Positions 21,673 to 30,166 of a DNA stretch of 64,000 bases are shown here, piece after piece. The stretch lies in contig NZ_LAYQ01000020.1 in NCBI RefSeq assembly GCF_000988205.1, positions 1-64,000 on the forward strand. Reading direction: 5' to 3'. The notes beneath the pieces are model-generated. The model ran no database searches, was not told where the DNA came from, and was given only the letters and a program-made list of their open reading frames with translations. Every line of letters begins with the position of its first letter. The stretch's first letter is position 1. This DNA is from Corynebacterium minutissimum (GTDB lineage: Bacteria; Actinomycetota; Actinomycetes; Mycobacteriales; Mycobacteriaceae). The position numbers and the translations under genes are program-made.

Positions 21673-22008
21673 CTACTCGAACTCGGGGGCCGCGAAACCG
21701 TCTTCCTTGAGCCACTCCACGTGCGGCGGGGTGTTCATGCCCCATTCCGTGCGGGCGAGCAGGAAAGCCTCCTTCACCTCGGCCTCGCCATAGCCGCCAT
21801 CGCGCAAGAACTGGCGGAAACCGCGGGGGCCAGGTTCTTTGATCCACAGCCAGACGTAGTCTTCCAAGGTGTGGTCGCCCAAGATGTCTTCCATGCCTTC
21901 TGGCAGCAGCTCACGCCCGGCGCGCACGCGCTCCTCCAAGTCAGCGTCGAAGAAGTCGTAGAGATAATCCAGGCCGTCTTCCAGCTGGGCGTACTCATAG
22001 GCGTCCAT
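21673..22008 (-). CDS. hypothetical acidic protein
   Basis: 111 residues from an ATG at 22008 (MDAYEYAQLEDGLDYLYDF) preceded by GAGAGGAGCGAA. It is rich in Asp, Glu and Tyr, probably helical, and contains GDHTLEDYVWLWIKEPGP. No family recognised. It lies 49 bases downstream of the antiporter gene on the same strand and may be co-transcribed. Confidence 0.7.
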   Translation of the reverse strand: MDAYEYAQLEDGLDYLYDFFDADLEERVRAGRELLPEGMEDILGDHTLEDYVWLWIKEPGPRGFRQFLRDGGYGEAEVKEAFLLARTEWGMNTPPHVEWLKEDGFAAPEFE

Positions 22009-22056
22009 TGATTCGCTCCTCTCGCCACCATTCTTAGTCACGGATCAGCACTCCCC

Positions 22057-23628
22057 TCAACTGTGTTTCTTTGCGCCGAGGGACATCCGGTCGACGTCGG
22101 CAAGCACTTCGTCCACAATCATGGGGTTGAATTCCCTATCGCGGCGCAGGCGCAGCAATTCCTGTTGGGCACCGGCAAGAGCTGTTCGCCGCGCCGCGAG
22201 GGCCACCTCACGGGCCTCGATGGCCATGCGCAGGCGAGTTGTAGCGTCCTCGCCATCCTCATCCTCACCGAGGCGGTCCTCAAACCATTGGGCAATATTT
22301 GCCGCAGTGTCGGGGTCCAGTTCCTCATACTTCGCGCGCATCGCAGCAATGCCGGCTTTACGCGCGCGGGAGGTAATGGTCGCGCGCATCTTATCCGTGG
22401 CTGCCTGCGAATACGTAGTGAGGTCGAGCTGACGCATAAGCCACGGCAGCAGCAGGCCGGGAATCACCATGGTCATGAGCAGCACCACGAGGGCGATAAC
22501 GGTCAACTCGTTATAGAAGCTCAAACCACTTGGAACAGACAGAACCAGCGCAAGAGTCACCAGACCGCGCATGCCGGACCACGTCATAAGCAGCACTTCT
22601 TGCAGGCGCAGCGGCGCCAGACGCGGCTTTCCGCGGCGCTTGTTAATGAGATAGAAGGCGTACATCCACACCAAGCGCACGAGGAAGGCAACAACGGACA
22701 GGATGACGCCGATGATGACCGCATGCCAGAGATCCGCGCCCGCGGCGTCGATGGCGCTGAACACGGTTAAGCCAATGAGGCCGAAGGCCACACCCGTGAA
22801 AAGCAGCTCGACGGTCTCCCAGAATGACTGACCGGAGAGTCGGTCCTCGGCTTGAATCGGTGCGCGGGAGTGCAGTTCCACCGCAGCAATCACCACAGCG
22901 ATGACACCGGAGGCACCGAGCTCCTCCGCGGCGATGTACACGGCAAAAGGAATCACCCACGTCAACGCGTTGCGAGCGATAACCTCGTGAACCGCGCCGA
23001 CGAACCACGAAGACACGCGCCCCACGACGAGCCCGAGAATGGTGGCTACCGCCGCGGAGTAGAGGAAACTCGTCACCGCTTCCCCGGCGTGCATCTCCCC
23101 CGAGCTCGTCACGGCTTCCAGGGCGAGGTGGAAGGCCACAATAGACGCAGCATCATTGAACAGGCCCTCAATCTGCAGCACGGAAATGATGCGCCGCGGG
23201 ATACCGGCTGGTTCTGCCACGGCCTCGACGGCCACCGGATCTGGCGGGGCAATCGCGGCGCCGATAAGGATGGCGGCAGCGAGCCCCAAGCCCGGCATGA
23301 AAGCACGGGCGGTGAATCCCACCGCCAGGGTCGTAGCCACCACGAGCAGCACGGACAGAGCCAGGATGGTCATCCACTGCTCACGAATGACACCCCACGA
23401 TGTTCTCCTTGCCAGCGCCCACAACAATGGCGGCAAGAAGATGGGAAGAATGAGGTCAGCAGGCACGGAGAATTCAAATGTGCCATTCGAGAAAGTGGCG
23501 TACACCGAAACCGCCACCGCCGTAAGGATAGTCAAAAGCGCCGGCCAGGGAAGTCCTATTTTGTCCCCTACCGCCTTGACGATGACGGTCAACAGCATCA
23601 GGCCAATAAGGACAAACAAAACTTCCAT
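22057..23628 (-). CDS. CPA1-family Na+(K+)/H+ antiporter
   Basis: 523 residues with about twelve membrane spans in the first 400. The ion-binding core is visible as AAAILIGAAIAPPDPVAVEAVAEP (TM5-6, DP motif) and QIEGLFNDAASIVAFHLALE (ND motif, equivalent to the E/N-D pair of CPA1 proteins). A C-terminal helical cytosolic tail of about 110 residues follows (EELDPDTAANIAQWFEDRL), possibly regulatory. Likely role: pH and sodium homeostasis. Confidence 0.92.
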   Translation of the reverse strand: MEVLFVLIGLMLLTVIVKAVGDKIGLPWPALLTILTAVAVSVYATFSNGTFEFSVPADLILPIFLPPLLWALARRTSWGVIREQWMTILALSVLLVVATTLAVGFTARAFMPGLGLAAAILIGAAIAPPDPVAVEAVAEPAGIPRRIISVLQIEGLFNDAASIVAFHLALEAVTSSGEMHAGEAVTSFLYSAAVATILGLVVGRVSSWFVGAVHEVIARNALTWVIPFAVYIAAEELGASGVIAVVIAAVELHSRAPIQAEDRLSGQSFWETVELLFTGVAFGLIGLTVFSAIDAAGADLWHAVIIGVILSVVAFLVRLVWMYAFYLINKRRGKPRLAPLRLQEVLLMTWSGMRGLVTLALVLSVPSGLSFYNELTVIALVVLLMTMVIPGLLLPWLMRQLDLTTYSQAATDKMRATITSRARKAGIAAMRAKYEELDPDTAANIAQWFEDRLGEDEDGEDATTRLRMAIEAREVALAARRTALAGAQQELLRLRRDREFNPMIVDEVLADVDRMSLGAKKHS

Positions 23629-23697
23629 GCTGAGCTTCTCTCTCCGTTAAATTTTTTGTTCTCAGACTACCGCTGTACAGCCGGCGAGGGGGAGGAG

Positions 23698-24630
23698 CTA
23701 CACAGCGCCATCCCAGACGAAGGCCTCCCGCGATAGCTTCTCCGGCTGAAACTGTTGGCACAGCTCCTGTACGGAAGAGGCCTCATACCCTAAGGAGTGG
23801 GCCAAGAGCTTGACGACGTCCCCCGCATCCCTACCGTGCCCATCGAGCAGCTGACGCAGGGTCACCGCCCCATCGCGCTTGGACAAACGCACACCCTCAG
23901 CGTTGAGCACGAGCGGCACGTGGACGAACTCCGGCTCCGGATAGCCCAGCTTGTGCGCCAGGTAGGCCTGGCGCGGGGCCGAAGACAGTAGATCATCACC
24001 GCGCACGATCTGATCGACGCCTTGGAAGGCATCATCAACAACAACCGCCAGGTTATAGGCCCAGTCCATGCCCTGGTTCGGATCCGCTGGGGGCTGGCCG
24101 CCACGGCGCAGGATGAAGTCATCCACCTCCCCGGTGTACTCGCCGGCGAGGGCATCGTGGATGGTGAAGGAGGAGGCGTCGGCGCGCAGGCGTATGGCGG
24201 GCACGCGGTTTTGGGCGGCGAGTTCGGCACGCTTGGCGGCCCGCTGATCGTCGCTAAGCGCGCGGCAGGTGCCCGGGTACTGTCCTGGGATGGCGTGTGG
24301 CGCGCGGGAGGCTTCCTGGATATCCTTGCGCGAGCAATAGCACTCATAGGTGGGAAGCTGGGCGAGTGCCTCCTCGTAGGCTGCGTAGCGATCCTGTTGA
24401 TAGATAACTTCCCCGTCCCAGTCCAAGCCGAGCGCGGCGAGGTCCTCCAGCTGGCGCTGCGCCGCCTCCCGCGAGGAGCGCTGCGTGTCAATGTCCTCGA
24501 CGCGCACAAGGAAGCGGCGCCCGCTACTCCTGGCGTAGAGCCAAGCCAGCAACGCCGTGCGGAGGTTACCCAGGTGCAGATCGCCGGACGGGCTCGGGGC
24601 ATAGCGCCCGGCGGGGCTGAGAGAATCCAT
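23698..24630 (-). CDS. gluQ: glutamyl-Q tRNA(Asp) synthetase
   Basis: A GluRS paralogue without anticodon domain that attaches glutamate to queuosine-34 of tRNA(Asp). 310 residues from ATG 24630: [23 protein letters not shown] (HIGH motif HLGN), zinc site around [10 protein letters not shown] and CRAL, and [11 protein letters not shown] (KMSKS motif). The length (about 300 against 470 for GluRS) supports GluQ. tgt and a queuosine-precursor transporter lie 20 kb away, so the window holds three parts of queuosine salvage and use. Confidence 0.93.
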   Translation of the reverse strand: MDSLSPAGRYAPSPSGDLHLGNLRTALLAWLYARSSGRRFLVRVEDIDTQRSSREAAQRQLEDLAALGLDWDGEVIYQQDRYAAYEEALAQLPTYECYCSRKDIQEASRAPHAIPGQYPGTCRALSDDQRAAKRAELAAQNRVPAIRLRADASSFTIHDALAGEYTGEVDDFILRRGGQPPADPNQGMDWAYNLAVVVDDAFQGVDQIVRGDDLLSSAPRQAYLAHKLGYPEPEFVHVPLVLNAEGVRLSKRDGAVTLRQLLDGHGRDAGDVVKLLAHSLGYEASSVQELCQQFQPEKLSREAFVWDGAV

Positions 24631-24688
24631 GCCCACCAGTCTACGAGGAGGCCCGCGCGCGTCGGAGTCCTCTACTAGAATCTCCCCC

Positions 24689-25999
24689 ATGGCTTCTGAC
24701 GCGACGTATCCCCTGCTTGATTCTGCCGACGCCGAGCGCATGCTCGCCTATGCGCGTGCCCAGGCGCCGGGGCTTTCTCTTCCCACCGTTGAGTCCGCCC
24801 ACATTGACAAGCAGATCGACCGCGTGCTGTCCAACGACACGTTCCAAGGCTGTGCGGAGGATGCCGTCCCTGCCGCCCACTACTTGGAGGCGCGGGAGAC
24901 ACTTCGCGTGGCTGCTGGCACCATCGAGAACATCGACGATTCTCTCACCATTGCCTCGATTGGCGCGCTGACCGGGCAGCCGTCTCTCGTAGCTACTGGC
25001 TATACGCGTGTGGCCCGCGCATGGTTGGACAACGACAACACCGAAGAAGCAGAGAAATTTGCGGCCAAGGCAGCAGCGGCTGGTGACGACACCGCGCTGA
25101 GCGAGATCGCCGCAGCCCGCACCGCGGCCAGCCACAAGGATTTCTCCGAGTCCGCCCCCGCTAGCGAGAATGCATCAATCAGCCCCGACAGCACGACGTC
25201 GCTCTCGGATCTGCAGGAACTACTAGATTTCGCAAAGAACGGCGATGCGAAGGCGCATGCGGCCGACTTCGTGGCTGTCAACGATGCTGTGACCGGAGGC
25301 AAATTCGACGGAGCGGGTGCCACGATGGCCGCAATCCTTCAAGCCATCCTCGAATCGGCCGTGGGCGCACTCTGGGCATCTAACTCTGCCGCCGACTGTG
25401 AGCGCGTAGCTGCGCAGTCCTTCACCATTCTCTCCAACGCACGCAGCGACGAGGATTACCAGCAGCTCCCAGCGCCCATGCTGGCCCGCTTCTACAGCGA
25501 TGCCGCACAACACTCCCCCGACGATATAGAGCAGCGCGTGGCCTGCTTTGCCGCCGCTGCCCGCGAGTACCAACGTTGCGGTGACCTCGACGGTGAGCTG
25601 CACGCCCTCCTCAAAACCGTGGCCCTCGATGTTCGCCACCGCGATCCAGAGGAGGCCTACGACATCCTGGCCTCACGCTATGTGGACTCCACGAAGCTCA
25701 AGCGCCTTCCCGTATCCGCCAAGTGGACCGTTCTGTATTCCGAGAGCCTGCGCACGCAGGCTCAGGACATGTTCAAATCCACCCAGGTGTTGCTCGACTT
25801 CTTGGAGAAGCACCCCGCGTCCCAGGCCACCACGTCTTCGGAGCAAAACGCCATGGCAGAGGTAGCCGAGCTTCTTGGGGATCGCTACACCGCCGCCAAC
25901 GCGGCAGACCGCGCGCGCAACATGTATCACTTTGCGTTTAATCTGTTTGCCGCAGCGGGCAATTCCCGCGCGCTCGAGGAGCTACGCAAGAAGGCCTAG
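24689..25999 (+). CDS. hypothetical alpha-helical protein
   Basis: 436 residues, Ala/Asp/Glu-rich and almost wholly helical in appearance, with TPR-like repeats (for example [60 protein letters not shown]). No signal peptide. ATG at 24689 ([17 protein letters not shown]). It is divergent from gluQ and convergent with the large GTPase/tubulin operon: its stop overlaps the last codon of that operon by three bases. Whether it belongs functionally to that system is unknown. Confidence 0.75.
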   Translation: MASDATYPLLDSADAERMLAYARAQAPGLSLPTVESAHIDKQIDRVLSNDTFQGCAEDAVPAAHYLEARETLRVAAGTIENIDDSLTIASIGALTGQPSLVATGYTRVARAWLDNDNTEEAEKFAAKAAAAGDDTALSEIAAARTAASHKDFSESAPASENASISPDSTTSLSDLQELLDFAKNGDAKAHAADFVAVNDAVTGGKFDGAGATMAAILQAILESAVGALWASNSAADCERVAAQSFTILSNARSDEDYQQLPAPMLARFYSDAAQHSPDDIEQRVACFAAAAREYQRCGDLDGELHALLKTVALDVRHRDPEEAYDILASRYVDSTKLKRLPVSAKWTVLYSESLRTQAQDMFKSTQVLLDFLEKHPASQATTSSEQNAMAEVAELLGDRYTAANAADRARNMYHFAFNLFAAAGNSRALEELRKKA

Positions 26000-26499
26000 G
26001 TTTGTGGCGTTTGCCCACCGAACCACTGCCGGTTCGCCGGCAGCCACAGCAACACGATGACGACTGCGGAGGCGATCGACGCGGGCATCACCGAACTCAG
26101 CGGAATGAGCAATACCACGATGGCGCTGATAGCGGTCAAGGCAATCCGCGCCGACTGCTGCGCGTGCAGCACATAGGTCGTGATGACACACACGAGAAGG
26201 ACCAGCACGCCCAGCAGCACACCGAGCTCCGTGGAGAGCTGGTCCGTGCGGCTTACCGCCGCCGAGCTGTTTTCAAAGGCCACGAGCCGGCAGATGTTGT
26301 AGACGGCGTAGCTGGTGATGAAGACCTCCAGCACCGCTGCGACCTTCAGCGGCCACGGTGCCCACTGCGCCTTCATATCGGCGGCGCGGCGGGCCTGGCG
26401 GACGGTGTCGCTGACCTGCCCATAGCGATAGTCCGGCGCGGTCCCGGCAGGCGGGCCAGGCGGTGGTGTTCCTGAGGACTGCGGGCTGCCGAAGGTCAT
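25996..26499 (-). CDS. small membrane protein, last gene of the GTPase/tubulin operon
   Basis: 167 residues: a Pro/Gly-rich start MTFGSPQSSGTPPPGPPAG, then APDYRYGQVSDTVRQARRA, and four hydrophobic segments (VLEVFITSYAVYNICRL, LGVLLGVLVLLVCVITTYV, ALTAISAIVVLLIPLSS, ASAVVIVLLWLP). The N-terminus and the APDYR motif match those of the first gene of the operon (42126-42773), marking the two as paralogous bookends. ATG at 26499 overlaps the GTPase stop by 4 bases (ATGA). Confidence 0.8.
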   Translation of the reverse strand: MTFGSPQSSGTPPPGPPAGTAPDYRYGQVSDTVRQARRAADMKAQWAPWPLKVAAVLEVFITSYAVYNICRLVAFENSSAAVSRTDQLSTELGVLLGVLVLLVCVITTYVLHAQQSARIALTAISAIVVLLIPLSSVMPASIASAVVIVLLWLPANRQWFGGQTPQT

Positions 26500-27506
26500 G
26501 AGACGTCCTGCACAAAAACGCCGCGGCGACTGAGCAGCCAGCGGATGGGATCCAGCACGCGATAGGGCGCAATGCCGCTGCGCGCCAGCTGGCGGCCCGT
26601 CGGGGCCTCCCCCAAGGCGGAGACCACGAAGAAGCTGCCATCGCGCGGCGCGGCTGAATAGAGCTTGTTGATCAGATCGTTGGCGCCCAAGAAGCGCAAG
26701 AGCGATTCCGCTTCGAGGTGAACCATCCAGCGGTCCGAATCGCGGAAATTCCACCCGGTGTCGCGACGGAAGGCAGCACCGCGGTTGGCCATGAGCTTCT
26801 TCCACCGCACGTCATCCACCTGCTCTAGCTTCTGCACCGTGTCAAACTTCGAGATGGTCACCGCGAGCGGCGGCGGGGTATCCGTATCGAGCAAATCCAG
26901 CAGGTTATCCAGGACCCGCAAAGAGTCCGCGCCCAGCTCACCAATGTTGGGAATCAGGCCGTGGATAAAATCCTGAATCTGCTGCACGCGGAGCGGATCG
27001 AAAAGGAAAATCACCAAATCCGCATGGGAGAAGAACGCCAGGTTCTCCCGGTCCGCTTCGTTCTCCGGCGGGTTCTCCAAGTCCTCGCCCGCCACGTCGC
27101 GGAAGACCAGGTAATTCATGCGCTCGCGCCCCTGCTCATCCGGCCACTTGCCCAGCTCAAAAATCAGCGGATCGCGCTGGTAGGCGTCGGTAGCCACCGC
27201 ACTTGGTGTGGGGTCCATGGCACGCATCTCCTCGAAGAGCGGCCGCTCATAGACCTCCGCGTAGCGCTCGCGCGTGGATTCATCCGCCGCTTGGACGGAA
27301 CGGTTGTGTTTGTGCGCCAGCTGCTTGAGCTGCTTGATCATCACTGCGGTGTAGAGCGACTTACCGGAGTTACGCGCACCGGCCATGGCCACGCAATGCG
27401 TCACGGCGTCGGTCCATCCCTGCGGCAGCTCGCGGTTGGTGTACGGGCTCACCGTCACACCATCCTCGAGCGGTTTAAAGGTCCACGGACAACGTGCCTG
27501 GCTCAT
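26496..27506 (-). CDS. P-loop GTPase of the DO-GTPase/TRAFAC type
   Basis: 336 residues from ATG 27506. Walker A is GARNSGKS (residues 43-50). The switch/Walker B segment is NYLVFRDVAGEDLENPP (Asp137), and the base-recognition motif is TISKFDTV (219-222, SKxD in place of NKxD). No membrane span. This matches the predicted GTPase class described with GAP1-type partners in actinobacterial conflict-like loci (DO-GTPase2, related to YcjX). The TAATG overlap with the upstream vWA gene couples translation. Likely the nucleotide switch of the system; its input and output are unknown. Confidence 0.85.
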   Translation of the reverse strand: MSQARCPWTFKPLEDGVTVSPYTNRELPQGWTDAVTHCVAMAGARNSGKSLYTAVMIKQLKQLAHKHNRSVQAADESTRERYAEVYERPLFEEMRAMDPTPSAVATDAYQRDPLIFELGKWPDEQGRERMNYLVFRDVAGEDLENPPENEADRENLAFFSHADLVIFLFDPLRVQQIQDFIHGLIPNIGELGADSLRVLDNLLDLLDTDTPPPLAVTISKFDTVQKLEQVDDVRWKKLMANRGAAFRRDTGWNFRDSDRWMVHLEAESLLRFLGANDLINKLYSAAPRDGSFFVVSALGEAPTGRQLARSGIAPYRVLDPIRWLLSRRGVFVQDVS

Positions 27507-28464
27507 TAGTTCCTCTCTTTCAGCATGGCGGTGACGCGATCGGTCAGTTCCGAAAGCTCCGTGTTGGCGCCGGTATCGAGCTGCTTGACGACGTCCCCGT
27601 CGATCACCGCGTACGCCACATGAGCCGGGGTTCCGTTGATGTGCGCGAGCTCCAACTCCTGGCGCCCGATGGCGCTCGTGATGAGCACGACGGTGGGCAC
27701 CTGGGTGTCCAGCATGGAGGCCACGGGGGAATCGGTGACGTAGATGGCAAGAGAGGCTGTGGAAGCCACCGTCGGCCCACGCCACGGGCGCTGGCCGACG
27801 CGCTCCGCTCCGTTATCGATAACGCCCGCGATGAAGCGAGTGAGCTCGTCTACCTTGTGAGTCTCGATGCTGTCCTGGCCGTCGGTGGCGCGGAAATGCC
27901 GGAAGGCATCGGAAAGCGCATCGATGTATTTGGCGGCCGCCTCAACGATCTTCGGTGTGACGTTGACCTGCATGGAGGCGGAACCATCGACGACCACGGT
28001 AACGGCATCGAGGCCAGCGACGTCCAGCTCCGCGCGGCGCATCTTGGAGCGCACCTCGCGGGCGGAGTCGGTAATTCCGGCGCCTCAGTGGTGCCGAATG
28101 CTTCCAGACGATAGCTGCCGGATTCCGGGGTGACCTCGGCGAGGCGCTCGGCGGAGTCCTCGGCGGCGTCGATAAGCACGCGCGGGAACGTCACCGAGTC
28201 GCCCGCGTTGCTCACCGTCAGGCGCACCTCGCTGCGCAGGCCAAAGGTCCCACCCCGCTTGGGGCGCACGACGATGGTGGCGCGCTCAGGCAAGGAGTGC
28301 ACCATGAGGGAGAGATCGTGGACGCGCACGGCGTCAACGCCTTCACCGAGGATCGCTAGCTCCATCGAGGCGCCGCCGGTTCCCATCTCGAAGGCTTCGA
28401 CGCGCAGGATGCCGTCTGAGCCGATGCGGCGGGACTCGCCGTCCCGCAGTGTGTATTTAGCCAT
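27506..28464 (-). CDS. vWA-domain protein 2, frame broken once
   Basis: The first frame (ATG 28464, MAKYTLRDGESRRIGSDGIL) encodes about 130 residues of beta-rich sequence that I do not recognise, ending YRLEAFGTTEAPEL. The second frame takes over near 28070-28085 with TDSAREVRSKMRRAELD, followed by a von Willebrand A domain: AVTVVVDGSASMQVNV (MIDAS D-G-S-A-S) and VPTVVLITSAIGRQELE. One added base gives a single 319-residue protein. No signal peptide, so it should be cytosolic. MIDAS proteins bind partners through a divalent ion, and GTPase operons of this sort commonly carry one. Confidence 0.75.
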
Positions 28465-28482
28465 GACGCTTCTTTCCTTCTC

Positions 28483-30164
28483 TTACCTTCCGTGGAATCC
28501 CGTGTTTCGCCCGTGCTCACCGAGAGCTGCGCCTCGGTGCTGCCACGCTGTGTGCTGTGCAAACTGCGCTGGCCCCGGCCGTTGCTGCAGGGGAGCTGAG
28601 CGCTCCGCCAGCAACTGTGTCGTACCATCCAGCAACATGGCGACGCGCCCCGTGGCATAGCGCTCGCAATGCTCCAGCGCGATGACTCCCGCAAAATGCG
28701 TAGCGGTGAGGTACCCAATGTGCTCGAGTTCGCGGTTCTCCCAAGGCTGCAGTGCATCCTCTGCCAAGAGGTTGAAGTCCCGCGGGAAATAGAACACCCA
28801 GGAGGCCACTATCGCGGACATCAACACCTTGTCCAGCCCCTCCCCCAACGAAGACTTATCAAGGTAGGCCAACTGGATTGAGCGGCCGCGGTTGACATCA
28901 AGGTGCTCGATCCACCAGCGCGGATCGAATTCCCGAAGCTTGTGCCACTCCTCGGCGCTGAGCCAGGAACGTTGGCATTGCCGCCGGTAGCTACTTGTGG
29001 CTGCGCCTGGCCGGCGGATGCTTCTCCCCCGGGTTCTGGTGCGGCCTCCGGTGTAGTGGCGAAGGGGTTCTCCTGCGGTGTGCTCGGCGCGGGGTTATCA
29101 AGCGGATTCGGCGGAAAGCCTGCCGGGGATTCGGCCGACGCCGCAAAAGGCGAGGACTCCGTCAGTGGTGACCCGAAGTCCGCCGGGTCCTGGCCCCAGG
29201 AATCATCAAAGCTCGGTGTGGTGGCCTGCTCGGGTGTGCTGCTGGCCGCAGCACCCTGCTCAGTCTGCTCCTCCTGTGGCTCCGGGGCCACAGCCTCAGC
29301 TTCTTCCGCAGCACGTGCTTCATAAGCGCTGACGTCTGGCAGGGCTTCATCGAGCGCAAACACGACTGGATTGCCGGGGATCGCTGTCTCCGCTAGACGC
29401 TGCTTTTCACTCGGCGGCACCACGAGCATGGTGGATGTGCTCAGCGGGAACTCCTTAATGGCAGCTGCCTTCTCAAAAGTGGAGAACCCGAAACCGTCCT
29501 CTCCCACCTCGCGGGCGGTGGCGGCAATCCACAACGCAGCTTGGTTGTCGGGCGCGACAAGGATGACTAAGCCATTGCGGGAGTTCAACACCGTCGCCAT
29601 GGCAGATACCAATGCGCGGTTGAAGGTTGGGTTCGGGTTCGGGCTCACCGCTTTGAACGGCGCGGGAAGCTTGTCCGGGTGGCGGAACTCCCCATCCAGG
29701 AATTCCTCCAGCAGCACATCCGAGTGCAGCGGGCCGCGCGCCGAGATCTCCTCCGGTATCTGCACCTTATCCACCTCATAGATGGAAAAGGGCGCTGGAA
29801 CGTCAGGAGAAAACAGGACCGTCGCCGGTGCCGGCGGGGTTCCCGTGCGCGAAATCGACGTGTAGGTGAAGACGTTGCCACCGCGGCCGGTCGCATCCAG
29901 CCCGGCAGGGACAGACACCATGGTGACCCACTTTTCTGCCTCAGGAGTCAACGCGAAAACCGCGGTACGGCGGACCAGCTCCGCGCGCTGCTGGGCGGAG
30001 GGAAAATCCGGGATCGTCGTGCCGTTGTTGAGTGATGTCGGTACGAAGGACACCAGCTCGGCCAACTCCTCCTGGGTGATATCGCCGGTTTTCTGCCCTA
30101 CTCCCCAGCCGCCGGCGCGGCCGTTGGCGCGGGAGAATGATGCATAGCTAAATGCGCCGCCCAT
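28483..30164 (-). CDS. GAP1-like GTPase-associated protein, frame broken once
   Basis: The first frame starts at ATG 30164 (MGGAFSYASFSRANGRAGGW) and continues with GVGQKTGDITQEELAELVSF, as in GAP1-N type domains (first 130 residues). A middle domain follows (GLVILVAPDNQAALWIAATA, about residue 200). A Glu/Ala/Pro-rich linker with DFGSPLTES runs to about residue 395. At about 28970 the frame changes: NANVP should continue as WLSAEEWHKLREFDPRWWIE, then SSLGEGLDKVLMSAIVASW to 28483. One added base gives 560 residues. GAP1 proteins are predicted companions of DO-GTPases. Two bases separate it from the 793-residue gene upstream. Confidence 0.78.
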
Positions 30165-30166
30165 AC

